Shown here in pieces: positions 1-22,691 of a DNA stretch of 64,000 bases; position 1 is the first letter of the stretch; every line of letters begins with the position of its first letter. Under the pieces are notes generated by a model. It saw only the letters and a list, made by a program, of their open reading frames with translations, ran no database searches and was not told where the DNA came from. The stretch covers positions 248,001 to 312,000 of the forward strand of contig NW_002476216.1 in the NCBI RefSeq assembly GCF_000189635.1, read 5' to 3'. Made by a program: the position numbers and the translations under genes. This DNA is from Tetrahymena thermophila SB210 (lineage: Eukaryota; Ciliophora; Oligohymenophorea; Hymenostomatida; Tetrahymenidae).

Positions 1-839
1 ATTTCAAAAATATTCATATAATATCAAAAAGAATAATGAACTAATTTATTAATTGTTTTTATGAGCTGAATAATAAAAAGTATGATAATTAATTTAAAAG
101 ATGTTCAAATAAAAAAGTTAAATTTATTTTTTGAGAAATAAAATAATTTTTAATTTATGATTGTTAGTTATTTAGATAAAATAGAAATATATTAGAAGAA
201 AGAGAAATAAGAATAAATTGTAAATATTACTGTCCAGCACTAAAAAAATTTATTTTTAAATAAATTCAATAAATTTTGCTTCTTATTATTAGTTTTAAAA
301 ACTAGTTGTGATATGTTAATTTCTTTTTAGGAGTGAATTTTTAAAAATATATATGCTATTTTACATATGAATAAAAAATAAAAAATCAATAATAAGATGA
401 TTCTTTCAAAAGATTATGGTAATTAATTAATTAATTAACACTTGAAACTTATTTTTTTAGAAATGAATATACAGCTAAATAAATATGTTAACTGGTAGAT
501 AAATTAATAATTTTTAATTAGGATTTGAAAATTTTAATGAGGTAATTAATATATTAAGTATAATTGAAACAAAAAAAAATGGTTTTTTGTTATTAAAACT
601 TTAAAAATAAGTTGAGATATTTAAAAAAGTACAAAAGGTGATTGATAATATTTTTGATTTGATAATTAAAAAATTCAGTATTTTATTTATGATTTAAAAT
701 TTTATAGAGCTTTTATAAGTACTACTAGCAAGATGGATTTTATAGTTTAATTTTTATATATATTTTGGTAATAGTTGTTCTTGCTATTAACTGAAAGCAT
801 TTAGTTATTTTTGAAGATGGATTGATTGATTGATCATAG
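1..839. other. AT-rich 5' flank, no gene recognised
   Basis: Very AT-rich sequence with long A and T runs and a short ATTG/TGAT microsatellite near 820-834. No frame has convincing amino-acid composition, and no RNA gene was recognised. A possible splice acceptor (ending CATAG at 839) precedes the coding-like stretch annotated next. Confidence 0.5.
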
Positions 840-1026
840 ATGTGCTGTGTTTATAAAAAATAAATATACTTTAACTCTTTATAAGATGTATAAGGACAAT
901 AGTCAAAAGTTTTGGTTTTTACTGTCTTTAGATGAGAAAATTAACATTCAGTAAATTTTCTATTAAAAAGGAGGAGAAATAAATATATTTTTATTTATTG
1001 TATTTATATATAAAAAACTAATAAAT
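840..1026 (+). CDS. possible upstream exon, unassigned
   Basis: After an acceptor-like CATAG the frame stays open and has a coding-like composition, including the string KFWFLLSLDEKINIQQIF, before grading into AT-rich sequence at about 980. It is in the same frame as the ATG at 1027, so it could be an N-terminal part of the kinase gene or the tail of another transcript. No family was recognised. The call rests only on composition. Confidence 0.22.
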
Positions 1027-11693
<10,667 letters not shown>

Positions 11694-13363
11694 TCAACCA
11701 GCTGAATAAACAAACTTGCATTTAAAAAAATTTGAAAATAAAATTAACTTTAAGAAAATGTAGAAAATAATTTAAATTCGATGAATTTAGTGAGTGAGTT
11801 AAATCTGGAAAGCAGGGTTGTATTTAAAAAGCAAGCCCTTATTTTAATAAAACTAACAAATTTAATATAAAATGATTTCTTTTTAAAATAAAACACAGAA
11901 TATAAATTTAAATAATTTCTAAAATTACTTTTAAACAAAAAAATAACTTAAAAAACTCTTAATAATATAAATAAATAAATATTCACCCAATAATAATTTA
12001 AAATATATAATTTGTATATTTAATAATTTCGTCATTAAAAATAAATAAGTAAATAAATTAAAATCAATAATAAATATTCTCTAATTTATATTATTTTTTT
12101 ATTTATTTAATTAAAATTATTTATAAAAGAAATAAATCAAACAAAATTAGTTTATTATTATTTTATATTAAATATTAAAGTTCAACAAAATCCTAATTAT
12201 TAATTTATTTAATTAATTAATTTAAAAAAAATTGATTATTTAAATGTAAATTCTTCTAATTTTAATTTTAAATTCTTATGCTTCAAAGACAAATTGATCA
12301 ATAATTATTTAACTAAAACAAGAAATTTTTTTATACAAAAAGTTATATAATTATTTATTTATTTATCTTTTTTTCTAATTTTAGCTAAGATTTATCTATG
12401 ATTTTCAAAGGTACGATTTTTTAATCAATATAAAAATAAGTAAAAATAGAGAAAATATTTATTGCTTTTTTGTAAAACTTCATCATGTATTTTTTGAGGA
12501 TATTTTTGTTGAATTATTTAATTGAAATTTGATATTTTGAATACTTTATTAGGTATATTTTGGGTTATTTAAGAAATGCTTAAATTTTTTCACTATGGAT
12601 AATTTAATAATTTAAGTTATTGTTTGTGCATATTACGTAATCATAATTTATAACATCAATTGTCCACAGAGGAATACATATTTAGGCGTATTATTCTCAT
12701 CAATAAGACAAACAAAAAATTAATGCTTCTTTTAATTTATAATGTTATTTTTTTTCTATTTCTAGTAGTCTAAGTCTGTCTTTTACAATAAATTCCATCA
12801 CTTATGATTTAATTACTCCTTTTTAAATTGGCAAAGATAATAGTAAAATAGATAGATAGATAGTTCTTGCACTAATAAATGCGGTTTCATAAAGAAATAG
12901 ACTTTAAATTATATTTGATTCCATTTAAAATATGTAAAATAATTTAAAGAAGTCTGTCAGTTAATGATGAATTATGATATGTCATCAAATTGCTGCATCA
13001 AAGCAACACAATTTACTAAAGAAAGTGATGCAATTAAATAATCAAAATTTAATTAAGAATTTGAATTTAAAAATTCGCTTTAGCTTGCTTTTTCGCAAAA
13101 TTTGATTGAGAAATAAGACGATGAGAAGGGAAATTATATACAAATTATATAATAATATAGATTGTTTTATATACACACTTTGAAATAGGTTTTAAATAGT
13201 AAGAGCAAGGGAAAGGATGGATCATTTTAGTTTTATTATTTTATAAATAGCATTTTATTAGTTTTTGTTAGTTGTTGTGAGCTTTTATTTCATTTATTTA
13301 TTTATTTTTTTATTTCTGTATTTCTTTATATATTTATTTATACATTCATTTATTATTTTTTTA
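11694..13363. other. intergenic, AT-rich, with one coding-like patch
   Basis: Lies between the 3' end of the kinase gene and the 3' end of the LRR gene on the other strand, so the two genes converge. 11694-12590 is featureless AT-rich DNA. 12594-13110 holds a coding-like patch annotated separately. A GATA microsatellite (four units) occurs at ~12850. Confidence 0.5.
12594..13110 (+). pseudogene. coding-like patch with broken frame
   Basis: An ATG at 12594 opens a frame with a hydrophobic start (IIQVIVCAYYVIIIYNI). A possible 22-nt intron ending at 12767 leads into ITYDLITPFQIGKD and IVLALINAVSQRNRL, which look like genuine protein. The frame then meets TGA at 12965, while another register (SSNCCIKATQFTKESD) continues to about 13190. 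No intron I could find reconciles the two. It may be a decayed membrane-protein gene or a wrongly read real one. No family was recognised. Confidence 0.28.
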
Positions 13364-16035
13364 TCAGCAAATTTTGACCAATCTAAGTGCTTTCTTGCAT
13401 TTTTCATTTAGAATACTGATATTCTTTCTTTCATTAGAACTAATTAATTAATTTAATTATATAAAAGTTAACTTTTTCATCAAAAATTAATATTTATTTA
13501 TATATTTACTATTTGTCAATATTTAAAACAGAGATTTTCTTGCATTGAGAAATAAATCTGCCTAAAAACTTCATTCCGTTTGTGTTGATTGTGTCATTGC
13601 CTCTATTTATTTTTCAAAAAAAGAGATTAAAATATTACTTCCACAACAGCTTATTTTATTTACGATAAAAATATGGATAAATTTTGCAAATTAGTGAAAT
13701 TGACTAATTCTTCTCCTATTCTCATAGCTCCTATCGAGTCTATTTTGTTTGATCTATTTTTAATCAAAGTAGAAATAAATTTAGTTATCTAAAAAAGGGG
13801 TATATCAATATTTACCTTAAGCGCAATCCTAAGCTGGTAATTGTTTGGCAATAAGAAAGTGCTTTAACGCTGATATATGCTCCTTTGGATGTTATATTGT
13901 TTTTCCTATTTTTATAGAAATTGTTAAAAACACTTTTTAGCATTTATTTTTATTACCATAAATCGATTTCAAATTTTTTTAACATTTAGAGCTATGAAAT
14001 CTAATGACTCAAGTGGAGAAATCCTTGATCCTCGATTTTATTGTCTCTGTTTATAATAAAAAATATAACTTAATTTCTACTCTTTGAAGTTCTATAAATA
14101 TATATACTGGAAATCAAGAGAAAGTCTCCTCAAATTCTTGCATTTAGAAAGGTTCTAGCCTATGATGCATGCTCCATGAGCATCAATATTGTTGCTCCTA
14201 TAAAGTTAAAAATTTTGTAAATTACTCAACTGAATTATGAAATTTTTTTAAATATTTAATACCATAAAGTGAGCTATAAACATGTTAAGCTAGAGAGATT
14301 AGCAATTTTCTCAGAAAATTGTGCTGAACCTTGAGTCTTAAGGCCGCAACGACTAGTTTTTTTAATTTTTAATGAGTTATAAATGCTTAAACTAATTTGC
14401 TTGTATTTAGTATATGCGAATTGGCATTCAAAATAATATATATATTTAAGTATATATAGATAGGGTGGGTGAAGGGAAAACTAATTAATTTTTTTTATGA
14501 GTTATATACTTGAGTGTTAAAGAGAGCTTAGTAAGATTGGTGCAGTTAGAGATACTTTAAACTAGGTAAAGAGCGTCTTATTATTGTAATCCATGAGAGC
14601 TAAAGTTAAAGTAGGAATAAAAGTTATAAAATGAAAGAGAAGATTGAAATTTTAAAGAAAAAGAAAAATATATAAATAAAATTATAAGTTTTTTTGTAGT
14701 TTATATTTGATTGTCCATCATTTATTTTTAATATATATAAGAAATTCCTGTTTTTTTGACTACGCATATATGAAACAAAACATATATATTATGGAAAATT
14801 AAGAATTTCTATATGATGTTTGTGGACATTTAATTTAGTAAAAGAAATATCTGAGGTCTGAAATAGAAATAGAAGCTTTTTTACTTGATAGATAGCTACA
14901 GCTTTTAAAGTTTAGAGCATTGACTTATAGCATTACCAAGGAAGTAAGCAGCATATGTTCCAAAGAAGTTAGAACTTTTGAATTTTCAAATTTATAAATT
15001 AATTTACTATTTGGATTAATTTTTGTTTACTTTATTTCGTAATTAAGACTTTGTAAGTTAATGCACTTGCTTATTGGTTCAAATTGGTGGTTGATCATCA
15101 AAAATTATCTAATTAATCAATAAAAAGATAGTTAGAAATAAATAATGAAAGAATGCTTATTATCAGTTTAATTATTCAATCGCTCTCTCTCAAGGTAAAG
15201 TTCTAGCAATCAGAGAGAGCTAAGATTAAAATAAACAAAAGAAATTTACTGGAAAGATCCCTTAAGATATTTAATCTCATGAATGTTATCTCCTTTTACC
15301 TGTTTTAGAGTAAAAATTATAAAATAGTAAGAATTATTATTAGAAAAAAGTAGAAAGAATTTAAATCTGACCCAAGTTAAAAATTTGGAACTGAATTTTT
15401 AATAAAGCAAATTTAAATAAGAATAGAATTAATAAATAAATAAATAAGTTATTTATTTTTTATTACCTCATTAATTGTTACTAAGCTTTTACTGCATTCG
15501 TCTTTTTGTTTTTATAAAAAAAATGTTTCAGTAAATTATAGGAATTATTTTTGATATTTTAAGAATATTTTTGTTAACTTATCAGTAGAACAAAATAAGT
15601 AAGTAACAAAAAGAATAAATACATTTGGTATAGTAAAACTCTTTGATGATGAAGTTATCAAGCTCGTAAATTTCAAGAGGAGAAATTGTGAGTGAGCTAT
15701 TATCGCTCGCTGTTAAATTTTAAAAGAAAAAGTAGTGTAAATAAATAAATATTATCAACACGCTGCGAAAAATTTGGCATACTTTCCTCATAGACGGAGT
15801 GGCATGATTGATCGTTGTAATAAGAAGAAGGCTTTTGTAGTATTTCCATGACTACATGCCTGTTAAATTTATCGTTTTCTGCAGATAAAATGAGAGAACT
15901 AACATCGTTCTCTTGATATCGAAATTATGAGAATTGTTAATTATAAAGGAATGATAGAATTTTTTGTAAAGAATCGATTTTAATCGAGCACTCATTTTGC
16001 ATTTAGTGCACAATATTCAAACAAGAAGTTTCCAT
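13364..16035 (-). CDS. leucine-rich repeat protein A (exon-per-repeat)
   Basis: The secure part is a chain of phase-2 exons: 15108-15031, 14974-14885, 14599-14510, 14352-14263, 14197-14108, 14046-13957, 13905-13816, 13753-13664, 13602-13510, and the terminal exon 13439-13364 ending in TGA. Eight are 90 or 93 nt, and each encodes one ~30-residue repeat of the form N-x-I-x-x-x-G...IS-x-C-x-x-L-x-x-L-x-L (e.g. SNNIDAHGACIIGQNLSKCK). The C-terminus (KCKKALRLVKIC) has a basic RLV ending. An N-terminal part is inferred from ATG 16035 (16035-15762, intron 15710-15761, then 15709 to about 15582; starts METSCLNIVHQ). The connection between ~15580 and 15108 was not resolved, so the N-terminal piece could be its own small gene. 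Likely a cytoplasmic binding scaffold; no catalytic motif was seen. Confidence 0.72.
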
Positions 16036-16518
16036 TATTTTTTTTTTTATTAATTTAGTTTTTTATATTTTTTTAATTGGTTTTTAATTAATATTTTTTG
16101 GTTTAGAAATCAATTATCTTTTTTTTTAATCGCGCTATCTTAAAAAAGCACATTTCTTTCTTTTGATTAAGAGTTTTAATCAAAACTCTTTCTTCTACCT
16201 TTATTAAAAAAGGACTGCCATCAATTTAAATTTCTAGACTCTTGATAGAAATTTTTGAAAAAAAAAAATAGATGAAAATAGAGTTTAAAATGCATCTTAT
16301 TAATATGAAATTTTGATGTTGCAAAAGACTTATTTCCCACTATGAAATTTAATTAAAAATAGAAGCATTGCAGAAAAAATACAGAATAATAAAAGAAATT
16401 TCATAGAAACTTTGTTTATAACAAAATGTATTCACATCACATTACAACTAATTGCAAGCAATTTTATTCTTAAATATATTTTAATTGTACATGCTTTCTT
16501 TATTTTAATAAAAATCCT

Positions 16519-18390
16519 TCAAGAGAATTTCAGTTTCAGGCTTACCAGTCTTGGTGATTTCCTGCTTTTTTGAATCATCTTATAAGTATTGTTTTATTTT
16601 GTAACTCTGCTCCGAATATTTCAAAAAATAAATTAAATTTTATCCAAAAATGTTTTTATATTCTTATAATTTATTTTAATAATATTTATTATTTTATAAT
16701 TTCTGACTTTTCCTCCTTTTTTAATTTATAAAAATCATATTTTTTGTTTGTAAAAAATAAATACTTCAACATAAAACATCAAATTGCTCTTTATTAAATA
16801 TTGGTTTCAATTACCTTTTATCGAGAGTTAAACTATGCATCTAAGAGCACTTTGAAATTCGCTATCCTAGAATGCTTAGTGCCTCTTTAGAAATTTAATC
16901 ATTGTCCCTAAGTTATAAAAAAATAGTCATTTTGAAATTATTTAGAAGTACTATTGACGCATTACTTTAATAAAAGACTTAAATTCCTTAAATTAAGATA
17001 ATTTTGTATTTCGTTTGCCAAACCAATAACTCCGTTAGAATTTATATTATTATATCTTTTATAACATATATGAATGAATCATTACATTTATCTAATAAGT
17101 AGTAACACGTTGACTCTAAATTAAATTAATTATTTGGAATTAACGTTTAATACCTTAAATTCAATTCTAAAAGAATTATCTGCGAACATTTCTGTATTTC
17201 TGAAGCAAAACCTGAAACTCCATCCGATTTTATGTTATTTCCCCTATTTTATTGAAATAAAGCATAAGATAACCTAATCCAAATAGAATTAACAATTACC
17301 ATAAATCAATTTTAAGCTGTCTTAAATTAATCAATCTCGAAATCTACCATCCCATTTTTATGGTTCCTTCATCCCCAATTTAATTTCCTCTATTTCAGAA
17401 GTTGAATATTTAATAAAACTATTATCAAAATATTAACATTACTAAAGGTTGATGTTTAAGTATGTAAGCTATTTCATTTTAGAAATATTCTGCATTGCTT
17501 CGTAAATTCCTTAAGCATCAATCATTTCTTTCCTTAAAAAAATTAAATTAAATAAAATTAATCTTTTATTAATAACTCACCAAAATGAAATGCTTAAGTA
17601 AGCTAAGCTTTAACACTATGATATTTAATCAGTAACAAAGTTAATTCCTCTTTCTTAATTGAGACGACAATTGCTAAATATTAATTAAGTAAATTATTTA
17701 ATCTATATAATATAGAGTAAAATGCCATTTCCGATTTAAAATAATCGAAATTTAGTATTTAGATTTAGTTAAAAATTTTGTAAAAATGAACGTTAGTTAA
17801 TTAAATAAAACAGATTTAAAAAATGAGAATTTACAAAAAATAAAAAAAATGATCTTATTACTTGAAGATACAGGAAAGACTATGCAAATTTCTACATTTT
17901 GGTAATTATTAAAGCAAGTAAAACAAGTTTTATTTTTCCTGATTAGTATTTTGTCTATCATTATTACATTTAAAATAATAAATGCCAAAGTAATAAATAA
18001 AATATTTATTATTTATTAATCAAAAAAGATGAAAAACTAACTGATTATTAAATTTAAAAAGGAAATTTAAATTTAATGAATGAATTGAACATTTAAAATT
18101 ATTATCATCTAAGTAATTAATTACTTTTGGTTATTTTTTTCTATTGTATTAAATTCGAAATCCAAAAATAAATCCAACAATTTCTCAAACTTTTGAACTT
18201 ACTGAGCAAGCAAGAAAAACTCAATGTTTTTAGTGCATCTAATTCCTCTTTTTCAAAAATATGGTATAAAAACAATCAAAAATAAGGTGAATTTATTTTA
18301 CTTGTATATAAAATGCAAGGATTACATATTCTAACAAGTTTCAATTTTTTTCATGTTCTCTTCAAATGCATCTTGATTTCTTTAAAGTAA
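16519..18390 (-). CDS. leucine-rich repeat protein B, tandem paralogue of A
   Basis: Exons in order: partial repeats at ~18390-18326 (FEENMKKIETCQNMQSL), ~18260-18140 (LLAQQVQKFEKLLDLFLDF) and ~17930-17862 (QLPKCRNLHSL), then 17673-17581, 17532-17443, 17389-17300, 17243-17154, 17055-16966, 16907-16815 and the terminal exon 16606-16519. The exons from 17673 to 16815 are 90 or 93 nt, all joined in phase 2, one repeat each (e.g. NIKSDGVSGFASEIQKCSQ). The last exon ends with SRKSPRLVSLKLKFS then TGA, the same basic RLV style as gene A. The 5' end was not located; the gene may start upstream of 18400. Head-to-tail with gene A, suggesting a local duplication. Confidence 0.7.
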
Positions 18391-18399
18391 AATGGTTTT

Positions 18400-19923
18400 A
18401 TTTTTTATTTTTTTTATTTAATTTTGTTACTCATTATTCACAATTATTTTATTTACTAAAAGAAGATTATGTTTTTCATCTATCTAATATTAACATTTAG
18501 AGGAAAAATATCGCTAAGTAGTATTATTTTCAATAGATTACCTCTCCAAAAGTGTATGAAGTTAAATTTTTTAAATCTTATTAAAAAAAATTAAAACAAT
18601 TAAAAAATAAAATAAAAATTAAATTTTACATTAGATAAAGGATAACTATTGAATATAAATTAAATTTTCATTTTAATTTGTACTCTAATTTCTTAATTCG
18701 CATACTGTTTTTTAATCATTTTTTATTACTTTTATAATGGTAGAATTGTAAACCTATTAAGCCAAAAAGAATATTTCGTTATCAATTTTATATAGATATT
18801 TTAAATTTGATAGCTTCTCAAATTATATGATTTATTTTTGATTTTCATGCAAAAAAAGTTATTTTATCTTCTGTTGATCCAAAATATATTATTTTAAACT
18901 TTCTATCTCCATTTTCAAACAGTCCTTGTTACTATTTTTTTCTAAATAAAGCAAATTTAATTTATCTATTAAAAATAAATTTAAAGCTGCAATCAATAAT
19001 TGCATTAAAATTGATTTCTAATCTTAATTAATTATCAAATAATTTATTAAATTCTTTAAAAAAAAATAATTTTTATTGATTAAATTCATTAAAACAAATA
19101 ATTTCCATTCTAATACTTTAGTAAAAATAAATATTTATGTCTAAAACAAGCAAATATTTTTCAATTATTTTCAAAATTTATTTTTGAATAAATTATAAAT
19201 TTGATTATAAATTTTGTTTTCACACCCATATATAAATAAAAAGTAATTTTGACATATTTTTCTTAATCAATATATCTTAAAACCTTAAATACTGGTTTTC
19301 ATTTTATTTAAATGAAGTCTTTGTCTATATATTATTATAAAAATATATTTTCTCTAAACTTACAATCTAGATAATAAATAATTGAATTTTTTTGTTATTC
19401 TATTAGGGAATAGTCTTAATATTTATTTTTTCTGCATTTAAATATTAATAAATTCTTAATATATTAATAAATAAAATGAAATTATTTAGTTGATTTACAT
19501 ATTATTAAAAATAGTATAAGAAATAAATTCATAATCTTAACTTAAAATAATTTTATCAGTCATTTTAAAAAATAATTTATTCTTATATAATGTTTGAAGT
19601 TTTATTTTCATAAATAAAGATGATAATTAACAATTTGTAATGATTGTTGTCAATCAAGTTTTATGCCAATATATAAATAAGGTATTTTTTCTCTCCATGA
19701 AATAAATGATGTTTATTAAAGAATTTATAAGATATTCTAAATAGAAAATAATAAATAATATTTAAAAATTGAATATTTAATAATATTTCACTCTATTTCA
19801 TTTTTAAATATAGGGATTTAAAAAAAGAGAAATATCTTAGTTAATTTAAAAATTACGTGTATTTTATTTCAGATTAAAAATTAATAATTATTTATTATCA
19901 AAAAACCAAAAACAGAAAATAAT
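18400..19923. other. intergenic, AT-rich
   Basis: Between the 5' side of LRR gene B (minus) and the next plus-strand gene, so probably a divergent promoter region. Extremely AT-rich with poly-A and poly-T tracts. The missing first exon(s) of gene B may lie in its first few hundred bases. Nothing else recognised. Confidence 0.45.
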
Positions 19924-21954
19924 ATGAGCAACTTTTATTAAAAATTTCCAAATCCTTAAAGTGCTTAAAGGGCAAATTATAATGAATGTAATTTCTCTTA
20001 AAATAATCCTTCTTATAAAGGTGAAGAAACTACCACAAGCTATAATACCTAATCAAGTACTTAGTACAATTCTTAAAAAACATATAACAGTTAGAATAAA
20101 AATGTCAATAATGCCTATCAGAATATTTATAGAAATAATCAATAGTCTTCATAAGCAGAATAAAAAAACCAGAATCAATAAAATAACTATTATAATTATT
20201 TTGCAAGATAAAAAACACCTAAAAGATGTTATACCTAACAAAGCGCTTCAATGAATGAAAAGACTAATCAGTATTCTTCATAAGCAAAATAAACAAACGA
20301 GAATCAATAAAATAATTATTCTGCAAGAGAAAAAACACCTAAAAGATGTAATACCTATCAAAATGCTTCTATGAATGAAAAGACACAAAAGTTTTAACCA
20401 AAATATTAAAAAAATATTAATGGGTTTAATATCAATTAATAAAAATAAAATTAGTAATAATTCACTTACCTGTCAATTTAATATCAGCCTTAGACTAAAG
20501 TTAAAGATTGGTTAAACTTAGATATATCGAATGATTTAAATGCATATCAATAGAATTATAATCATATTGGTCTTACATTAAAAGAAAATATCTAATATGA
20601 CTATGCTAAAGGATGCTAGTTTTGTCAGTTAAAAGATAAAGGTAATGAAATTTTTAAGCAAATAATATCTTAATGTGAAAAAGAAAAAGTTCCAATCAAC
20701 TAAATTAAAGTATAATTACAATAAGCGATGACTTATTATGAAGCAGCAGAGGGATTATCCTAGCTAAACTAAGAGAAAGCATCTATCTTCAAAAATATTG
20801 CAACAATCAACTTTAAACTTTTGCTTTACCACTGCTAACCCTTTAATTAGGTGGATTTTTTTAAGAAAGGTATTTCTAGTATGAAATAAGCTTTTGAATT
20901 CGCTCAAAGAGACAAAAAAAAAAATAATGACTGGTACGCCTAGCTTCTCTTTCTAAAAAATTAAACTTTAAAAGAAATATTAAACACTATTTTAAATTAG
21001 CAATCTAACATCAAAATCGAATAGAGTAAAATAATTTCGGACTTGAAGACATTTGCTAAAGAGATTAGTCTAGAAATCGATCAAGATAGTCATCTAATAA
21101 CCTAGAAGTAAATTTTTTCTATCTAGGAAGAATTTATTTAAGATTGCAAGCAATCTGAAGATTTTATTTAAGCTCAAAACTTGTAGGAGAATTTAAACCT
21201 TGATCTTAAGCGATTGTATGAAGCTTCATAAAAGTCAAGCAATGAAAAGATCAAATTCTATTTCAATTAAAGATACTTAAAATTGGATGAGAGTCTTTTA
21301 GAATATTAAGCTTTCAAATATCTTTAATTAGGCAACTAAATTTATAAGAACGAATAAGATAAAAAGATAATATAAGTATCTTACAAATTAATTGACTCTG
21401 AGAGCATTTGGGATGCAGTTGATGCCTACAAAGCAGCAATTAAATTATTCGAAGGGAAGTTCTTGCATATAGAAGCAGAAAGTTATTTTATGCTTGGATA
21501 AATATACCAAGAGATGTTTGGCAATGATAATCAGAAAGTTCATGAATACATAAGAAATTCTATTTCTCTAGATTTCAACTCAACTAAGATCAACAGAAAG
21601 TAATGGTATAGTAGCGCTATTCATATCATGAAAATCCTTTAAGATAAATCTGTAGAAAAAGATTCTTAAATGTTCGAAATCTGGAAATCTAAAAATAAAA
21701 ATATCATAGATTAAATTGATTTAAATTAATCTAAAGGAATTGTTGAATTTACCAAGTGGATTACTAAAATGTATATGCCGTCTTTTTGTTAAAATTTTTA
21801 ACTTGAGAATTTCGAAAACAATAAAAAGCTGCTGCACAAAGTGATGTTACTGTATCATGGAGACAAAATAACAGGAGAATCTTAGCATTTCAAGTTTATA
21901 GCGAAGTAAATTATGATTCACCTAACAACATTCTATGAATAAGTTAAGGGATGA
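19924..21954 (+). CDS. hypothetical protein, 676 aa, helical C-terminal half
   Basis: A single uninterrupted frame from ATG 19924 to TGA 21952-21954. The first ~165 residues are Gln/Asn/Tyr-rich with an internal duplication (see separate entry). From about residue 170 the sequence becomes amphipathic and helical, with segments such as AIKLFEGKFLHIEAESYFML and GQIYQEMFGNDNQKVHEYI that resemble TPR-like or SNAP-like helical repeats. I could not assign a family. Gene-level identity is well supported by length and composition; function is unknown. Confidence 0.75.
20138..20384 (+). repeat. in-frame duplicated block in the 676-aa gene
   Basis: Two adjacent ~120-nt units (about 20144-20265 and 20269-20384) share long identical stretches, including a block coding KTPKRC and a block coding ASMNEKT. 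They differ by short in-frame indels, so the duplication lengthens the low-complexity N-terminus without breaking the frame. Confidence 0.8.
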
Positions 21955-22691
21955 AACTGCCTGATTAAATTAGTAAAATTTAATATTTTTTGCATTTTAT
22001 TAAATTTTTAAAACAGTTAATCTTATTTATAATAAGTGAACCAGATAAAAGTCTATGATGAAATTATATCTGAAAAAAGAGAAATAAAGGATATTCAAAA
22101 TTAATAATCAACCATTTTTAGTATAATAATTGTTTATTTTATTGAATGAATAAAAATAATTGTCTATTTTTGTTTTTATTAAAATAATTAAAATTTTTTC
22201 GTTCATCTTTCTTTAACAATATTTTTAATTTTAAGATGATCTAATTAATTATTTAAAATAGTTTCATAAAATTATTTTTATTATAAAAATAATTAAAATT
22301 AAATTAACTAAAAAGCAAATAAAGCTTTATGAGATCATTATTCAAAACTTTTTTTTTCTATTTATTGTTCTTATTTTTTTTCAAATTAGATTTGTTTTGT
22401 TCAATAAATGATTTCAGATCTCAACTATAACTTAATTTTATTTATTTATTAATTTCTTTATTATTTAGATTAACAAATAATATTTTTAAAAATAAATAAA
22501 TCTTAAAACAAAGCAGTAAGTAATTAGTAAAATTTATAGTAAAGAAATACTTTTTAAATAAATAAAATATTTAAAATTAAAAAAAATATGTTTTTTAGAG
22601 AAATAGTATTTTTATTCATTTTTTCACAAAACAAACTAAAAAATATAAATAAAAATTTGATTGTTAATTTTATTACAAATAATAATATTTT
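21955..22691. other. intergenic between convergent genes
   Basis: About 740 bp of very AT-rich DNA between the stop of the 676-aa gene (plus) and the stop of the RAP-domain gene (minus). No ORF or structured element recognised. Confidence 0.5.

Noticed and set aside
14790..15280. Long plus-strand open frame starting MENQEFLYDVCGHL
   Set aside because: It is antisense to exons of LRR gene A, whose repeats and phase-consistent splice sites explain the composition. With only TGA as stop, long antisense frames are expected.
15190..15300. Minus-strand ORF with signal-peptide look (MRLNILRDLSSKFLLFILIL)
   Set aside because: Only ~34 codons, overlaps the probable LRR exon/intron region in another frame, and the hydrophobic part is typical of translated intron sequence.
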